Source: an uncultured Treponema sp. (GTDB lineage Bacteria; Spirochaetota; Spirochaetia; Treponematales; Treponemataceae). From it: a stretch of DNA of 7,376 bases. Each line of letters begins with the position of its first letter. Position 1 is the stretch's first letter. The position numbers and the translations under genes were made by a program. The notes under the pieces are model-generated. The model ran no database searches, had not been told where the DNA came from, and saw only the letters and a program-made list of their open reading frames with translations. Where the stretch lies: assembly GCA_937902445.1 (NCBI GenBank), contig CALELJ010000215.1, positions 1-7,376 on the forward strand, given 5' to 3'. Positions 6,693 to 7,376 of this stretch are shown in pieces.

Positions 6693-7325
6693 TCACTTTA
6701 TTCCATAAGATAGAGCATTGACGATTGCGGCTGCAATATTGCTTCCACCTTTTCTGCCTATGTTCACAATATATGGCACACCGGATTCCATGATGAGTTC
6801 CTTTGCCTGTACCACGTTTACAAAACCAACAGGAACACCTATGACCAATTCAGGAACAAATTCCTTACGGTCAATAAGTTCCTTTAATGCAACGAGAGCT
6901 GTAGGTGCATTGCCTACTGCAAAAATAATTTTCTTTCCAAGTCTTGAGGCATGTTCCATGCTCACATATGCACGGGTTAATCCACGTTCCTTTGCCTCGG
7001 CAGCAATTTCATCGTCTGCCATGAAACAATGTACACTGCATCCAAATCTCTCGATGCTTTTTTTATTGATGCCGGTCTTGGCCATATTTGTATCGGTGAC
7101 TATGTCCGCCCCCTCCTGGATCAGCTTTCTTGCAATCGCAACTGCATCCTTTGAAAAACGTAGGGTATCAGCATAATCGAAATCAGCACTTGTATGGATG
7201 CAGCGCATGATTACGTCGGCATTCTCGGGAGGCAGAATGATTTTTCGGGATTCAAGTTCTTCCGAGATGATCTGGAAACTTCTTTTTTCAATATCCTGGG
7301 GAAGAACGTATTCAAGCCTGTTCAT
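6693..7325 (-). CDS. cbiC: CbiC, cobalt-precorrin-8 methylmutase
   Basis: CbiC moves the C11 methyl of cobalt-precorrin-8 to C12 by a 1,5-sigmatropic shift, yielding cobyrinic acid. The 210 residues match the CbiC/CobH family. Visible features: PQDIEKRSFQIISEEL (9-24), the region around the catalytic His (IHTSADFDYA, His44, corresponding to the active-site His of CobH), VTDTNMAKTGI (76-86), GNAPTAL (138-144), IGVPVGFVN (162-170), GRKGGS (190-195) and a closing AAAIVNAL. The ATG at 7323..7325 has GGGAGGG 8 nt upstream and overlaps the end of the upstream frame by 14 nt. The catalytically last corrin-ring enzyme is encoded earliest in the visible cluster, so gene order does not follow reaction order. 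The call is firm. Confidence 0.95.
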   Translation of the reverse strand: MNRLEYVLPQDIEKRSFQIISEELESRKIILPPENADVIMRCIHTSADFDYADTLRFSKDAVAIARKLIQEGADIVTDTNMAKTGINKKSIERFGCSVHCFMADDEIAAEAKERGLTRAYVSMEHASRLGKKIIFAVGNAPTALVALKELIDRKEFVPELVIGVPVGFVNVVQAKELIMESGVPYIVNIGRKGGSNIAAAIVNALSYGIK

Positions 7326-7376
7326 TTTTAAAACCCTCCCGTATAGCTTTCATGAGGATCCTATTTTCATTGTGTC
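7312..7376 (-). CDS. 3' end of an upstream operon gene, possibly CobD-like PLP aminotransferase (partial)
   Basis: A minus-strand frame enters from the right edge (readable from 7374) and ends at the TGA at 7312..7314, inside cbiC. The 20 visible residues include HNENRILMKAIREGF. A Glu-Asn-x-x-Leu-x-x-Ala-(Ile/Leu)-Arg tail resembles the C-terminus of class I/II aminotransferase-fold proteins such as L-threonine-O-3-phosphate decarboxylase CobD, which makes aminopropanol phosphate for the cobalamin nucleotide loop and is often found in cbi operons. The 14-nt overlap with cbiC fits the coupling seen elsewhere in this cluster. One other frame stops at about 7350 after eight residues and is less plausible. 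Coding status is likely; identity is a guess from a short tail plus context. Confidence 0.45.
   Translation of the reverse strand, partial: HNENRILMKAIREGFKNEQA
7334..7340 (-). promoter_or_regulatory. Ribosome binding site of cbiC
   Basis: GGGAGGG on the minus strand, 8 nt before the cbiC ATG and inside the last codons of the upstream frame. Its position supports the start chosen for cbiC. Confidence 0.65.

Noticed and set aside
6718..7176. Plus-strand 152-codon open frame opposite cbiC
   Set aside because: It lies fully antisense to the conserved CbiC sequence, and its residues mirror CbiC codons (runs of Ala, Ser, Leu) without family features.
7326..7376. Cobalamin riboswitch or operon promoter upstream of cbiC
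   Set aside because: Only 51 bases are available, they read as the tail of another gene, and no B12-box-like sequence or promoter is visible.
1..7376. CRISPR array, tRNA/rRNA, insertion sequence or toxin-antitoxin/defence genes
   Set aside because: No regularly spaced repeats, cloverleaf-like sequence, transposase motifs or terminal repeats with a target duplication were seen; the window is filled by cobalamin genes.

Overview
The window is one co-directional, minus-strand gene cluster for the anaerobic (early cobalt insertion) branch of adenosylcobalamin biosynthesis. Read along the minus strand, the order is [probable cobD tail]-cbiC-cbiD-cbiF-cbiG-cbiH-cbiJE(fusion)-cbiT-cbiA. All genes are tightly packed. 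Four junctions overlap by 1 to 14 nt, two are ATGA overlaps, and no gap exceeds 16 nt, so this looks like the middle and end of one translationally coupled operon whose promoter, and any cobalamin riboswitch, lies upstream of base 7376.

The genes cover almost the whole corrin part of the pathway after cobalt-precorrin-3: CbiH (C17 methylation and ring contraction), CbiF (C11 methylation), CbiG (lactone opening, loss of acetaldehyde), CbiD (C1 methylation), CbiJ (reduction), CbiT (C15 methylation and decarboxylation), CbiE (C5 methylation), CbiC (methyl migration to cobyrinic acid) and CbiA (a,c-diamidation). CbiL, the cobaltochelatase, CbiP, CbiB and the nucleotide-loop genes are not in the window. 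CbiG, CbiD, CbiH and separate CbiE/CbiT domains point to the oxygen-independent route, so the host is probably an anaerobe. Moderate-to-low GC, long A-tracts in coding sequence and strong purine-rich Shine-Dalgarno sites fit a Clostridia-like or Treponema-like bacterium, but the sequence does not settle the phylum.

The left end is the unusual part. CbiA stops after 292 residues, exactly where its glutamine amidotransferase domain should begin. The stop is created inside a 10-bp perfect inverted repeat with a 3-nt loop, which extends as an imperfect repeat to 115..174. By hand count cbiA also has different codon habits (ATA for Ile, GCG for Ala) from cbiC and cbiT. Past it lies about 57 bp of AT-rich DNA with three TATAAT hexamers, then the C-terminus of a convergent plus-strand gene (possibly a nucleotidyltransferase). 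This looks like a rearrangement scar at the operon's distal end, or possibly an assembly or amplification chimera. I see no novel system beyond this: the rest is a well-preserved cobalamin operon with an uncommon CbiJ-CbiE fusion.
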